A stretch of 64,000 nt of DNA from Casuarius casuarius (lineage: Eukaryota > Chordata > Aves > Casuariiformes > Casuariidae): the NCBI GenBank assembly GCA_003342895.1, contig PTFA01000091.1, positions 1,375,660 to 1,439,659 on the forward strand, given 5' to 3'. Shown piece after piece: positions 26,246 through 39,325 of this stretch (position 1 is its first letter; every line of letters begins with the position of its first letter). A program made the translations under genes and the position numbers. The notes below the pieces were generated by a model, which worked only from the letters and a program-made list of their open reading frames with translations, was not told the origin of the DNA and made no database searches.

Positions 26246-28438
26246 AATCTGCTCTGTAAAATACCTCCAGAAAATTTTTGGTGCTATTATGAATAATAAC
26301 GAGGATAATGAGGCAATTTCCCCCTTTAGTGATGAAAAAGATCCTGAAAGTGTTGGGAAGGAATCAGAAGGTTATTAGCTTCCTCTTGCAACTTATCCAC
26401 AGTCAGCAAGAACATTCACTTGGCTTGTCAAGCAATTAAGGAAGGGCACTGTCTCATTCCGTTTGTTTCCCACCTCCCGGATTTCCATGGCATCAACACA
26501 ACTGAGAGTATTGTCTCTCTATATGTCTTCACAGGTAACACCCACCCCTCTCTCTTTTTATTTTATTTTTTCCCAGAATGTCAAAAGACATTTTCAGCCC
26601 TGCAGGGGACAGACAGCCTTACTGTCTGGTCTCATGTTGAGTTATTAATTTAACCAAAAATTTCAATTTCAGATAGCCTGAGGTTAGTCTTTTTCATTGG
26701 CAGCCCTCTCATCATTCCGAAAGTGTCCCTAGTAATAACCTTTGCCTGCCTCATTACTTTTTTACATGCATAATAGCACCGTGTACTGGATTGCTAGGAT
26801 TAAAGTAAGCATGGATAAAAATGGTGCACAGTTGTCTAGGGTATTTTATAATGGTTCTTCACCTGCTCAAAAAAATGAGCGTAGTTTGTTCAGCATGCTG
26901 CATATTCCTCAGGAAGTATTGGGAAAAAAAGCACTTTTTTCAAGACCCATTTGCTGTACATAATCTATAATCTCTGTAAAATACTGTATTGCGGGGTTTT
27001 AATGAGGCTGCTGTTGGCAAAGATCTTCTTCCAAGTGTATTAGATGGCAGAGAGTACTCAAGGGAAAAAATATCAGTGAAAGAAGAAATGCAAGGAAAAA
27101 TCACAGCACCTTTCTGTAAGTTAAACTTTAATTGAATTTATGTGTAGCAAAACTGTTATGTACTCTTTCCCTCATAATAAGGTCAGGAAAATGTAAGGGC
27201 CTTCATGACTCTGTATGACAGCCCCATGTATTAGTTTGATCATAGCACATTCTTCAAACAACAACTGTTGCTTTCTGGAAAAGTTTGTAAATCAAGCCTA
27301 AGCTTAATGTATTTTTCTTCCCTTGAATTTTAATATTATTGGTGTTTTCATAAAACCAGGATCTCTGTTGCTTATTGCCTACTCTATCCTAGTTCCCTGA
27401 ATCTGACTTCCGTAGATGGCTGCGATAGGTAGAAGGTTATGGTAATGAGTAGCAAATAATTGCTAGAAGCAGACAAACTTCCAAGAAGCAAAACCAAATG
27501 TTTCCAGGTAATGAGAGGGGAAATATACGTATATATTTGAAATGGGCATAAAGAAACTGAGGGTCCCACTTTCAAAGGTTTTCATCACCCACAAATGGGA
27601 TGACTCTTAAAAGACCTCAGCTTCTAATTAGCATCCTAAAAAAGCCAGATTTTTTTAAAAGCTGCGTGCGTGACAACAGCTCCCATTACTCACAAGAATG
27701 ATAATAATTGTTCATATATTTTTCGGTGATGTGTCTCATGGGGAAAAGACTTGGATACTGTGTTTTGAAAGGCATGTAATATGTACCTCATGGGTTGTTA
27801 GTGAAAGTTGTGTTATCATATGGGGGGGAACAGGTGTTGGCTTTAAGGTGTGTTTGTACCTTCCGAGTTGTGAGTTGTTTCAGGAGCTGCAAATGTGGTT
27901 TTGACAACATGATAGGTTAAAATAAAAGCAGTTACAGCAGCCTGGTTTTGATTGCTTGAAGGAGGAAAAAAAGAAGAAAAGGGATGGCAATGTGAGGGGA
28001 AAAGTGTGAAGCTTTTTTTGTTTTTACTTTGTTTTAATGGAGTGTGACCACTCTGGATGCATCAAAGAGTAAATGGAAAAGACTGAGCATTTGCCGTCCT
28101 TCTTGAAAGAAGTTTGCTTTGGGGGAAAGGGTAAAATCAAAGCGCAGCTAGTCAGGAAAGATAATGCCTGACTGGTCAAGGAAATAGAGATAACAGGAGG
28201 AGGGAAGTAGTGGTATGATAGTGAGAATAAAAATGTCATGTTTGCTAGTGGGTTTCTCTTTCTAGGACATCTCTGTCTGCATTAGAGAAATATTATATGC
28301 ATATATAAATCATGTAAAATATAAACATATATAAAACATAAGGAAAGAACGTGCAAGGAAACTGTGACTACTACAAGTGTCATAGGTTTGAGAATTGATT
28401 TGATCTTCAAATTCCTGGGTCCATAACTTCGGTACAAA

Positions 28439-28478
28439 ATCCTCCTCCTCATCCCCCTCCTCCTCTTCCTGTTCCTCC
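28439..28478 (+). repeat. (CCT)n polypyrimidine tract
   Basis: Nearly pure pyrimidine, CCT-based, about 40 bases; a triplex-capable sequence type. Intergenic. Confidence 0.75.
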
Positions 28479-30047
28479 ATCTGTTGGAGCTATATAGTTT
28501 ATATACTATATCTTCACCTTTATGTGCTGTTTTACAGAATCACTGTTTACCATTTATATTTTATTTACAAGTGATCTCTTGCTTTTTGTATTTGTACTTG
28601 ATTACAACCAGTATGATATAAAATTAAATTCTTGTTTTTACTTCTCCTTTCCATAATGAGTCTTCTCAGTTCTCACATTTCTAGCAATAGACCCCAATAT
28701 TTATACAAATATTCTTCAGAAATAATAAAAACAATAGTGAAAATAGAAGAAGAAACAACCCTGAAATGTGAACAGTGGAGAAATGTTTCTAAATAGAATT
28801 TTATTTGATCAAAGATTTTCAAGGGTTACTTGGAACTCATTCAGACATCAGAAAAGCTGAAACGGTTTGCTTAGTTTTAAAGGTTAAGTCTTCAATATCC
28901 ATGGACTGTCAGAGATGAGCAGTATAAGGCATCTTCTACCTATACATAGTAAAAATCTCTTGGAGCTTGAACTGTTTTTGCAATGGATTTCCTTCTTTTC
29001 AGTTTGAGAAGTGCAACTGCTTTGGTCCTTCTTGCAGAGTATAACAGATAAGAGAGATTTGGGTATTTGCTAAGTCCTTTCAAATGGCTTAATGTTTAGA
29101 AAGTCAAAAATAAATGAAAATGCAAAGGCAAGATACTGGGGCACAGGAGTGGTGCTGGACTCATAGTCTGCCTTAACTTTTCTAAATGGCATTTTTTTTG
29201 GAGCGTAGCTTCGAACATCATGTCTATGTGCAATGAAAGGCTATCTTGAGCCTTCCTCTCTCACTCTATCTTGTGAACATGTGAACATACAACATGAGAC
29301 TAAAGGGCTTAGTTTCATCTCCACAAGTTACTTTTTTTTAATCTCCCAGATTTTTTTAAAAAGCTGTTATGAAAATCTGCCAGTCAATTTCACAAAAACT
29401 TGTTTTGTTTGTTCGATTTTTGACTGTCCAGCTTTCTCACTAGGAAAAGAGTAGACAATCCAGACTGTATAACAAAAGACACCAGATAGCTGATGAGAAA
29501 ATGATTTAGCTTGAGGTATTTTTAGATAAAGATTTCCATATCCTTTTCTGAATTTGTCTTCAAACAATCCACCTTAGTTCATTTGAATTGAACAGAAATA
29601 AAATATATGTTGCTTGTTCTTAATGTCTTCAGTGACATTTTCTTGTGTCACTTCGATGACTAATTCATTAGTTCCTCATGTAGCTTGCTTAATTGTTTAC
29701 ACCGCAGAGTCATATGTGTTCACTCTTACGCGAAAGATCAAGTTTGACAAATTAGGCAGGTGTGTCTTGGCTTAGAAATGGCAGAACTCTTTCCAGGTAG
29801 CAGTGGAAGCATGACTTCGGCTTCAGTATTAATCTCAGCTGGTAGCGTGAAAGCAGATAATTTAAAAATCATTCTAAGAGGATAAATTTCCAGAGAGATT
29901 TTCTGTCTTGGGAAAGATAAAAACAAGAATAAAGGACTTCACAGGACACACTCGCAAAACAAGAAAATCAAAATATTTCCATTAGAATCTGAAAGATTAT
30001 ATTAATTCTCACAGACTTTACTAATTTCCATGCATTTTACATTCCTT

Positions 30048-30086
30048 ATATCACTAGTTCTTACTAGTGATATCACTAGTTCTTAC
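30048..30086. repeat. 22-bp offset duplication with a palindromic core
   Basis: ATATCACTAGTTCTTAC is present at 30048-30064 and 30070-30086. The intervening join makes a 10-bp inverted repeat (ATATCACTAG at 30048-30057 and CTAGTGATAT at 30064-30073) with a 6-base loop. Confidence 0.75.
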
Positions 30087-30649
30087 ATTCACTATCCAAA
30101 CAGAAATGAAATACTGCCACAGGTTAATGTAACACTTGATTTTTCAAATGGAAGATTAAACCCTGCTTTTCAATAGGATGCTAGCATTTCAATTCCTTAA
30201 TGGCCCTTTGAGAATCTTACTGTCTGTACATTGTGTTAGGGTATCAAGAAAAGGAGACTGCAGTATTGATTAAAAGTGTATTCATTCACATGTTAATTTT
30301 TTTTTTCAAATCAGCATATTCATTTTTATGATACACTGTGATTAAGAAACACTTATTTCTTCTGTTTTTTTCCAAAACCTTAATGTGTTTAATTCAGTGA
30401 TCATCCTGTTTAGCTACATGATCAACAACATGCCAAAAGATGCAGTGCATTATTTCCTTAAATTGCTTGCTGCTTTGTTTTCTTTGCCAGCATTAGTTCA
30501 GCTGATGCATTATTTAGGTTTGGAAGTTTGTATTTAAAATACTTGTGTACTGTATCTCTCCATTTCCTTGGCTCAAGCAATCTCAACATACTATCGAAAA
30601 TGTTACCTAAAGCCTGCCAGGCACCCTGTGTCACAGTTAAAGGCCTCCC

Positions 30650-30740
30650 TTCTGTAGATTCATAAACTTAGAAAATGTCTAGTACTTGCCCGAGGTAATA
30701 CAGAAAATCCCTAGTGTGAGTACAAGACTAGGAACTCTGG
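30650..30740 (-). mobile_element. MIR-like CORE-SINE relic
   Basis: TAGTACTTGCCCGAGGTAAT, ACAGAAAATCCCTAGTGTGA and GTACAAGACTAGGAACTCTG follow the reverse complement of MIR (ACTTGCCCAAGGTCACACAG.., ..GCAGAGCTGGGACTAGAAC). Confidence 0.55.
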
Positions 30741-33559
30741 CAGTACGTGTGTCCACACTCTCCTTTACAGTTTATTGATACCAGCATGTCTAATTGCATT
30801 TAATTTGTGAGTGATGCTAAAGCAGGCAGTTTGGATTACTTCATTTGTTCGTGATGATCCCCTGGTAAGATCTGAAAGACTGATACCATTTGTTGCATGT
30901 AGTACCAAGGCAGAGCTCTCTTCACCATCTTCAAGCAATGGAAAGAAGGATCTTTGAAAGAGCTTTACTAGAGTGGCAGATCTGTCTGAATTAGCTGCAG
31001 TGCAACTCCGGTTATAGAAGTTTTAAGCCAGATGTGCTTTTGCTCTCTGTTTAGAATAAACCTTGTTATTTTCTGTTCTCTCCAGCTGACTCCCAAGGCC
31101 AGACTTTCGGTAAGGGTAGCTCTCTAGAAGAGCCTACAGGAGGAAAAGACCTTGTTTATCTGTTAAACCTTTTGGGAATGAAGTGCCACATGTCTAAAAG
31201 AGATTCTAGTGCTGTATTTATGTGTGTGCTACTTTCCATTGATGCCCACTAGGGAACGTGATCTAGGAAGAAAATCGGTACTCAAGCTTGACAGGATATT
31301 GGGAAGATGTTCATTCAGTTTTTAAAAAGAACCTCTGGGCTGAGCTAGGTTTCTATTTTTATCTTTCCTTATGAAAAGGAACTGGAAAAAACCTCCAGCA
31401 TATTGTGAAAAATTGTGAGCTAAAAGCAGGGGAAAAAACAAACACAGCTTTTTGATGGGGACTCTGGCTGCACTTTCCAAAAGACTCAGACAGCTTAGCT
31501 AGTCTGTGAACTTTTTTCTCACAGTGGCCTATATGAGATGCTTCAAATAAAGGCTAAATACATGATACCAACATAGCGCAGTTCTGCTAACTGTGCAGTT
31601 CTATACGGCAGAGAAAGATTTCCTGCATCTACCTCACTCTCAGCACCAGTTTGGGTAAGTCTCCTTACTGGAAAAAATGCTCTGAAGGCCTTTTCAGGAG
31701 ATTAAGCAGTGAGTAGGAGTGTATTTTAATCCTTTAATGCCCATAAATGTAAGGAGGAAAAATATTCCAAGTTTTAAATTAGTGTTTTTGAAAGCATGTG
31801 AAAATATAGCTAATGTAGAATGACACAAGCTTTTCAAATGCAACCTGCAGTGTGTGTGTATCATAAAGCTACAAAACTCAATGCAAGTGTTACCAAAACT
31901 GAAAACCAGAAATGAATGAGAAGAGGAAAGAAGAGCTAGAAATGAAGCCTTAGGACCAACAAAATCTATATAATTCGTACTATTACAAGAGTCTTCATAG
32001 TCTTTTTTAGAATGGAATAGGAGTTTTTCTACCCTGCCTTACAATTTATGCTTTACGGTCTCACATGAAAGTGTTTCAGCTAATATGGTACATTCTTTTG
32101 AGTTGGACCTTGAATGTAAGGCTCTGGATTCTGTCCCTATCCCTTTATAAATGTCTGAGGCTTCCTTGAACTTAGTTAGGTATGATGACTTCTTTTGTCC
32201 TTATTTTGTAAAATTTTTTTTATCATTTGTTGCCTGGAATTGCTTTTACAATTTTAAACCTTAGCAGTTGCTCTGTCTCTCACCAATTAGCTATTGCCTT
32301 TTGTTATGCCTCTCTTAAAATACTTACTTGGTTTGGCAAAATTTGTGTGCGTGGGGGGGAGTATTTCAGCACTTTGTAACCAAAATGGTACTTTGTAACT
32401 GCTTTTGTGTGTGGTAGTGTACTTCCAACTTGGTGTCCTTGATATGGCAATAGGAAATTTATGCTAGACCCTAAGATAGCATCTTGGGAATCTGTATGTG
32501 TGTGTGCTCTGGGCTGCTTCTGGTTTATTTTTCTGCCCAACCACAGAACTGTTTAGTGGAGCTACAGTATTGGAGCAGCATAGACTTAAACTTCTGACCA
32601 GGTCTGCAAGGCTATCCGTACATTGTTTTGAAATAGAGAAAACTCAGTTTCTGACTGGGTGCAGGAAGACTGTTAGTTGAAGAAATGTGCTCAGGATTTG
32701 GGAAGTGATTCAGCAGAGCTGCCTAACGAATTCAGAAGTTGATTTGTAGCTATCAGCTGCTGAAATGGAAGTTACAACACACTAGATTCAGGGGAAAAGG
32801 GAGCTGAGTGACACCGTGCAGCGCAAACACACAGAGGACTTTGGATAAACATGATCAGTGTGGCCAGCAGAGGAAGCTAGACAGCCTCTAGGAAAAGTGA
32901 TGATGGACAGTAACAGATTTAGGTGATTCTGCTTGGGAATTTTCTGCGTCTGTCTCATGTGTTTCAGCCTCTTTTCTGCTTTGGCTAAGAATTTTTAACT
33001 CCAATCTTGCAACCTCCAGCACTGGTAGGTGGGAGTCTTTAAGAGCTGGAAATGGATGAAAGGAGAAATCTACTTAGTTTTCATTATTTTTCTTTTTTGC
33101 TTTTTCATTTTATCCTACTGTTGATTTAAGCACCTACACTGGAAACTTACCCTAACCCCATAGTCTGTAGCCAATACTCAGTGCTTGAATGCCAGTGTAC
33201 ATCATGGTTTATAGAAACTCTGTCTTCACTGAGCATTTTCGAAGAAAGGAGAGATTTTCTGTGGTTTCAACAGTTGGGGAATCAGCTGTGGTTGTACATA
33301 AGGTCTTCAGTACTTTTTGTTCACTCAGTAGTCACTCCTTCATTAGCTCCTTTTTATTTTTTTTACCTTAGGATACAGAAAGGGGTAGTGAGTAGCAGAC
33401 AAATCATGCATCTTATTCAGTAAAAAAGGATTTAAGTTTGCCCAAGCCCAGGAGAAAAAAATATTATTCCCACCCTTAAAATCACATTGCAGTCCTCACT
33501 GACGCTATAATTACACTTAGCACTCTTACAGCCTTCCTGATCTCTTATTAATCATTGCG

Positions 33560-33645
33560 TTGCACCAGTGAGGTAGCTAAGTTATTAACCACAAGCTCAA
33601 GGTCACTCATTCAGTCAGTAATGAAACCAGAACAAGCAATCAGCA
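33560..33645 (-). mobile_element. MIR-like CORE-SINE relic
   Basis: GTGAGGTAGCTAAGTTATTA, GCTCAAGGTCACTCATTCAG and TCAGTAATGAAACCAGAACA follow reverse-complement MIR order. A second, oppositely oriented MIR-like piece starts about 50 bases on. Confidence 0.5.
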
Positions 33646-33694
33646 ATCCTTACATCAAAGGAGGGTTTTAGTGTCATTTAATGGCCTTGGTACT

Positions 33695-33765
33695 AACCCT
33701 GGGTTTTTTCCTCAGCTCAGTCTTTGACCTGCTGGGTGACCTCAGCTGAGCTACTTTGTGTGCAG
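33695..33765 (+). mobile_element. MIR-like CORE-SINE relic
   Basis: GTCTTTGACCTGCTGGGTGA followed by CCTCAGCTGAGCTACTTTGT resembles the MIR core (..TTGCTGTGTGACCTTGGGCAAGTCACTT..). Moderately diverged. Confidence 0.4.
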
Positions 33766-35423
33766 CCACTGTTCCTCCTGTCTGCCTTGTCCATTTAAGA
33801 ACAGTTACAGTGGGGACCGTGCAACATTCTTTCCACTGTGCCATCCCCAAGTGGCTTTAACCTGGGCTGCATTACACAGTGTTCTTGTTCTGGTTTTGTT
33901 TCGATTAGAAAAACAAACAAATGAACAGAAAAATGCAGCCTTCAAACCCTTATGAGAAAATAAGAAAATCAATGGGCATTTGAGGCTGGGGGATTGCCCC
34001 TCAGGAAGCTTCCTGAGCTTAAATCACTGTCCCACTCCCCCATACCGTTTATTGCCTCATATTGTCCTCTACCAGTTGCATTCTTCCTTTAGTGTGTGGT
34101 AAATAATTTGGATATATATTTCCTCATTTGCCTACATGCTGTCTCTTTGGTTTTAGTCTACAATGTAGGATTAAATGCCATTTTGTGTTAGGGAAGTGGT
34201 GTGCTTCTGGGATTGCTGAGGACTATGCCAGATGCTTACTCTTTTTTCTTTGCTTTTCTTCCCGTTCGTTTCTTCCTCCCTTTTCAATAGTCCTCATGGC
34301 TGATGACCACTTTCTTTCTGGAACAGTTAAGTCACATTGTTGTAGAGTGGTTATGATAGCTGTTGGAGAACACTCCCTCTGTATATGGGTCCAGATTTTC
34401 TGGAAGGTGGGTTTTAATGAAGAAGTGTTTTTATGTTATATTTTAGGAGCTGTCTAGACATATTTGCATGAGGCTTTTATAAATCGTCTTCTGATTAATA
34501 AGAATTTAGAGGTAAGCTAGCCTATAACTGGTTTACTGCGGTATTTCTTCCGTCTTCCTTTAAAGCAGCTTAGTACCAATTCTTGCAGAACCTTTGGTCT
34601 GTTTGAATGCAGGAGTTCATATATTTATAAAATAGAATTTAAATGGTATCATAGTCCCAGGTTTGGTCCTCTGCACACGGTATTATTTTTTACATTCAAA
34701 ACCTCAAAACAGTTGGACTCTGAATTTTCTACTGTTTTACAGTACGATTCCTAGTACTTGAAGTCAACCAAGGTAGCTTGATGACATAGGGAATAACGGT
34801 TGTAACGCCACCCAGTATATTTGTTCTTGCTCTTCTGATGGTAGAGGTGCTCCTAGCCCTGCTGCTTTCCCTAGTCTTTTGGAAAATGGTGAATAATCGA
34901 ATGGGCCATTTCTGTTCAATTGCTATAATTTATTGTCCCACTGAATCCAGATTTTCTGAATGTTAATGAAAAAAATACCTATCATACCAGCTCATGTCAT
35001 TCTATTTTATGACCTTATTAAGCCTTATACTTTCTTAGCATGCAGTGACAATTAAGGAAGTCTAGGATAGAACTCCTTCTCTGCATCAACCGTGGCATGT
35101 ACACTTTCTCTGTACACTGTCATCTGTACAGGCTGAATGATTTAGGCCAAATGAGCAGTCCTGAGAGATATTTTTATACTCCTGACAGGATTATATACCA
35201 AAAGGAAGGCCATTAACGAATACAAAGGAATAAGCAGAAGGGAGAAAGCAGGTGAAGAATGGGAAAGTAAATCTTTAGATCTGTCACTTCATAATAAAAT
35301 ACCTTCATGTTAAGATTTAATGAGCTAGTTATCCCACTAAAGAAGGAAGAAATACCGTCATCTTGCATTTCCCAGGGATTTTTGGCAGAATACATATCTA
35401 GTTACCAAGGCAAGACTAGGAAC

Positions 35424-35440
35424 ACACCCACCCACCCACC
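35424..35440 (+). repeat. (CCCA)n short repeat
   Basis: Four CCCA-type units; the complementary strand is GGGT/TGGG-like. Confidence 0.7.
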
Positions 35441-36284
35441 AGTCTTTCTCATTAGTGTGGTGTTTTTGCCTCTAAAATCAACTTAGTACAGAAATGTTTG
35501 TGTCTGCAGGCAGAACAAAACTTGTGCTCTCTCTACAGTGGTATAGTGAGACTAAAAGACTTCAGTAAATGACAATGTTTTATTTTTATATACTCCCAGA
35601 AAGCAAATGTTGCTTTTTCTATTATGAGAATTTCTTAGCTGTTGCATTCATTTCACTAGAGCTACCCTTCTCATTAATTCTCTGGAAAAATTATCCTAGT
35701 AGCAGCATGCATAATTAAGAAGCAAGACTTGCCCTCATTCACAGGGAAGTTTGCTTTAATACTAGATTATTCAAAGTGCTATTTCTGCTATAAGGAGCTG
35801 AACTTTTTAAAGGACCTGCTTTAAAACTTATTTTGAACTCTGCATTCATCAAAAAGCTTTTCTGTACCTACTAAATTTGGAATTTCTGAATTGCTAATGT
35901 TTTATTCATATGTAAAAAAAAGTTTAAAATGTGTTTGCCTGTTATACATAAATGTAAGCCACACTGTTGAGGCAGCTGTCATGTGGTCATAGCCTATAAA
36001 TACAATCAGAACGCTCTATTTTAGCCATATTATTTTTTTCAGCCTTTTCAGCTTCTGTAAGTAAAATATGGCTTATTGCTTTATGGTGTGCCTGGTAAAG
36101 CTTTATTTGTAAAGGTGTGTAGAGTAGATTGGGCAGAAAATGAATTTTAAATGTAAAACCCCATTAAACTTCAGCAGTGAGCAGAAACTCGATAGTTACA
36201 GTTACAGTGCCAAACCTCATCCTGCTAGTCACCATATGAGAAAGGTGGTCCTTGCTCTCAGGAGTTAAAATACTGAGAGATACA

Positions 36285-36316
36285 TGTGTGCGCGTGCACA
36301 CATACACACACACACT
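36285..36316. repeat. Alternating purine-pyrimidine GT/GC/CA tract
   Basis: ATGTGTGCGCGTGCACACAT continues into a CA microsatellite. Z-DNA-prone type of sequence, lying beside a MIR-like piece in the desert. Confidence 0.7.
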
Positions 36317-36354
36317 TTTTGGAGGGTAGAGGAGATGGAAGTATTGCTGTATTC

Positions 36355-36450
36355 ATCTTATTCAGCTGAGGCACAAAAGTATCAAATGACTAATATCACA
36401 CAGAAAACGTGGTGTAGGATTATGTCCAGCTGTCCTGAGTTCCAGTTCAA
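36355..36450 (-). mobile_element. MIR-like CORE-SINE relic
   Basis: CTTATTCAGCTGAGGCACAA, AAGTATCAAATGACTAATAT and CACACAGAAAACGTGGTGTA match reverse-complement MIR blocks (..ACTGAGGCACAGAGAAGTTA.., ..TCACACAGCAAGT..). Confidence 0.5.
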
Positions 36451-39189
36451 TGTGTTAGCGTTGTTCTTCTCTTCTCTCTTTTCCAGTAGGTTTTACTTCC
36501 TTGAGCACAGGTATTCTACTCTCTGGGCTAGCCGGATAATACCTTTTCACCTCGGAATTATTGGTGGCTGCAGGGTGTCAAATCCTGGAAAATACTGTAT
36601 TCAGTAAAGACAGATTCTTTTATAGTATTGTATTCTGTAAAGATATTTCTCAGCAATTCTCCACAAAAAAGAACAGCAGAGAATGCAGAGTTCAGAAGGC
36701 CTGAGACATGTCATCTGAACTGCCTGCTAGGTCCCTCCTTTTTGATCTTTAAGATGCTGCATGGTATGTTTTAAAGGGAGGTGAAGAGACAGTAGAGAAA
36801 GTGTGTTGTTTTCTTTATGTTATCCATCACATATGTTGAAGCTAAGGATAGTAATCAAACTGATTGCAGCTGGGGGTTCATGCTTGACCATTTTGTACTT
36901 TTTCCTTTGAGAGGACAGAGCATCTTGATCAAGCACTAATGAGCATGTTCAGTTTTTTCAGCGTGGCTTTTGCTCTCAGAGTAAGGTTTGTGGATGTGAT
37001 AGTGGTGGAGCCTGCATCATTTATAAAACCTATCTTATATCCTAACACTTATGAGAGATTCTCCCATAATGGAAAAAAAAAGAAAAACCAGCCAAGCTGC
37101 TTCAGGGCAGATGGTTTCAATGACATTGTCCTAGCCACCTTAAGTATGAAGTTCATTGTAACAGTTCCTAGCCAGCAGGTTGCTTTTTATAATAAAGAAG
37201 TACCGTAGAATCTTTTCTTTTGGGGTGAAGCAAAGTGACAGGACTTCACAGCCCTCTGACAGCTTGCCTGGATTTCTGGAAGGCTGGAGCTTTCAAGTGC
37301 ATTAAATTCCTGATAGTTTTAATTAAAACGGATAAAAGTCTTTAGTAATACTTTCCTTCCTTTTTGTAGAGGGGAGGAACCTAGCAATACGAATACTTCA
37401 ACTATGGGAATTGCTAGGTTGTCAAATTGTTGGGTGTCAAACATAGTTAATCTCTGCAAAATCCAACAAAACCTCATAAACTGGGCTTTCTTTGCTAACA
37501 AAGCTTTCTGTAGGACTTAGGGTTGGCCACTACTTGAGGCTTAAATCTGATAGTGGCTGCTGTTATTTGTTAAATAAAGCTGAAAGGATAAAAAATAAAC
37601 CAAAATAAAGGCAAATAGTCTTGAAACTGAGGTAAATATTAGAGAATATTAACTACATAAAATCAAATCAGTATCTTACAGCTAAAACAGAAAAAAAAAA
37701 TCCAAAAGCACAAACCTTTTTAGCAGAGGACAGATTGGGATTTATTCAGTTTAGTTTAAATTAGTCTGTGGTGTTTGTAACCAGGAGTGGTTCTCCCCAG
37801 TGCTGCCTCCTGTCAGAACAGAAGGGTTGGAGGATTTGAGTAAGCAACCAAATGGCCTTAAAAGAAAACAGAAAACAAACACATGCAGAGAGAGAATCTA
37901 TTTCTCTCCTTATCTTTTCTCTATCCACCAACCAAAGCCACCCCTCCTACCACAAATTCTCTGTTTGCTCCATTAACAGCTGTTGGGAACATACTGTAAC
38001 AGAATCTTCTGGTCTGTACAACAGGACCATAGGGAAATTTGATGTCACTGAACGAGTCAGTGGCCTGTGCAAGTGACCATGCATGATCGTAGCTGTGAAA
38101 GCAGCTCACTGCTTCGTTGTTCCTTGCAGACTCTGTGATTCTTCCTTCTAAATTCCGTGCGGATAGAGAACAGGACTGGAAACAGGAAAATTGTATGCAT
38201 TGAATGATCAGTTAAAACACTTCAGCTGCCTTGTAGATGAGTTATCCTTCATTATATGAGCATATGCTTATTTTAGTAGATACTTGCTTTTCAAACAGCC
38301 TTAAGTCTGTAGGAGGATAGGGGAAATTGTTATAAGCTGTAGAAAATGATGTATTTTTACAATGACAGTAAACTTCATAATGCTACAAAAATTCAATTTC
38401 TGCTGAACCTAGAAAATTATTTTTGGATGGAAGATTAATAACCATTAACAAAATATTTCACTCAGTGGGAATTAAAAAAATACATATTTTCATAGTTCTA
38501 GGTGAATGTCTCTCCACAGTGCATTATAAAATTCAATCTAAGTCTCATTCTTTGTTTTCAGAGACCAGAATGTATTTCCTAGTCAGAATAGAAGGTTATT
38601 GGTTGTTTGCATTCCAGTCTAGACCTCCCCCCTTCAGTTTTAGGTTTTCATCTTCCAGCTGTGTCCGAGGGTCACCCTGCCTTCACTGTCTTCATAGACA
38701 GATCAGTGCTTTATTATGCTTGAGCCTGTGTGTTGACATTCCTCCTGTGTTCAGAACAGGTATCTACCAGTAACATATGTTTTAAGCGGTCTTAATTCTC
38801 AAAAAATCCCTAAGTATGTACAAGGTGAGGAGACAAGAGTAATTAAAATTTTAATTGCATCAGCAAAGATTACCTCCTGACTCTGGTGGGGGGAAGATAC
38901 TGATTCTAGTATTGGCTTAGATAGTGACTGTTTAAAAGAGGAAAAAATAGCCTTCAAGTGATAATAGATTTAAGCAGTAATATTAAAGTTCTTTCTTAAT
39001 CTCGGGTTCATCAAGAAGGTATGGCAGGGGAGCTTGGCGAAGGGCTTGTGTGAGAGATCTGCAGTTATGCAGTGACCTAAGTAGTCATTTGCACTAATGT
39101 GAAAGTGTATTTTTACTTTGTATCCTGGTAAGGAATAAGGGCTCTGCCAAGCTCGGTGCTCCCTTGTGTCATGTACTGTAGCCTTTGCC

Positions 39190-39325
39190 CTAAGGCACCT
39201 ACTGACAAGACAGACAAATGCAGGAGGGGAAAGTGGAGCAGAGAAGCTTGTCTGAAGTCGTGCAGCCAAGTGCAGAGTTGGGAAGAGAGGCTGTACTGGA
39301 ATACCAGTCTAGTCTCCTGCTCACT
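39190..39325 (-). mobile_element. MIR-like CORE-SINE relic, well preserved
   Basis: AGGAGGGGAAAGTGGAGCAG, AGAAGCTTGTCTGAAGTCGT, GCAGCCAAGTGCAGAGTTGG and the later CAGTCTAGTCTCCTGCTCAC follow the reverse-complement MIR layout through the gene-like ..GGAATAGAACCCAGGTCTCCTG.. part. Confidence 0.6.

Larger units (their letters stand above)
20313..30047. other. Intergenic desert, part 3
   Basis: No supported gene. It contains a SINE tail at 26.2 kb, the CCT tract at 28.4 kb and otherwise unique A/T-rich DNA. Open frames are up to 119 codons and unrecognised. Confidence 0.7.
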
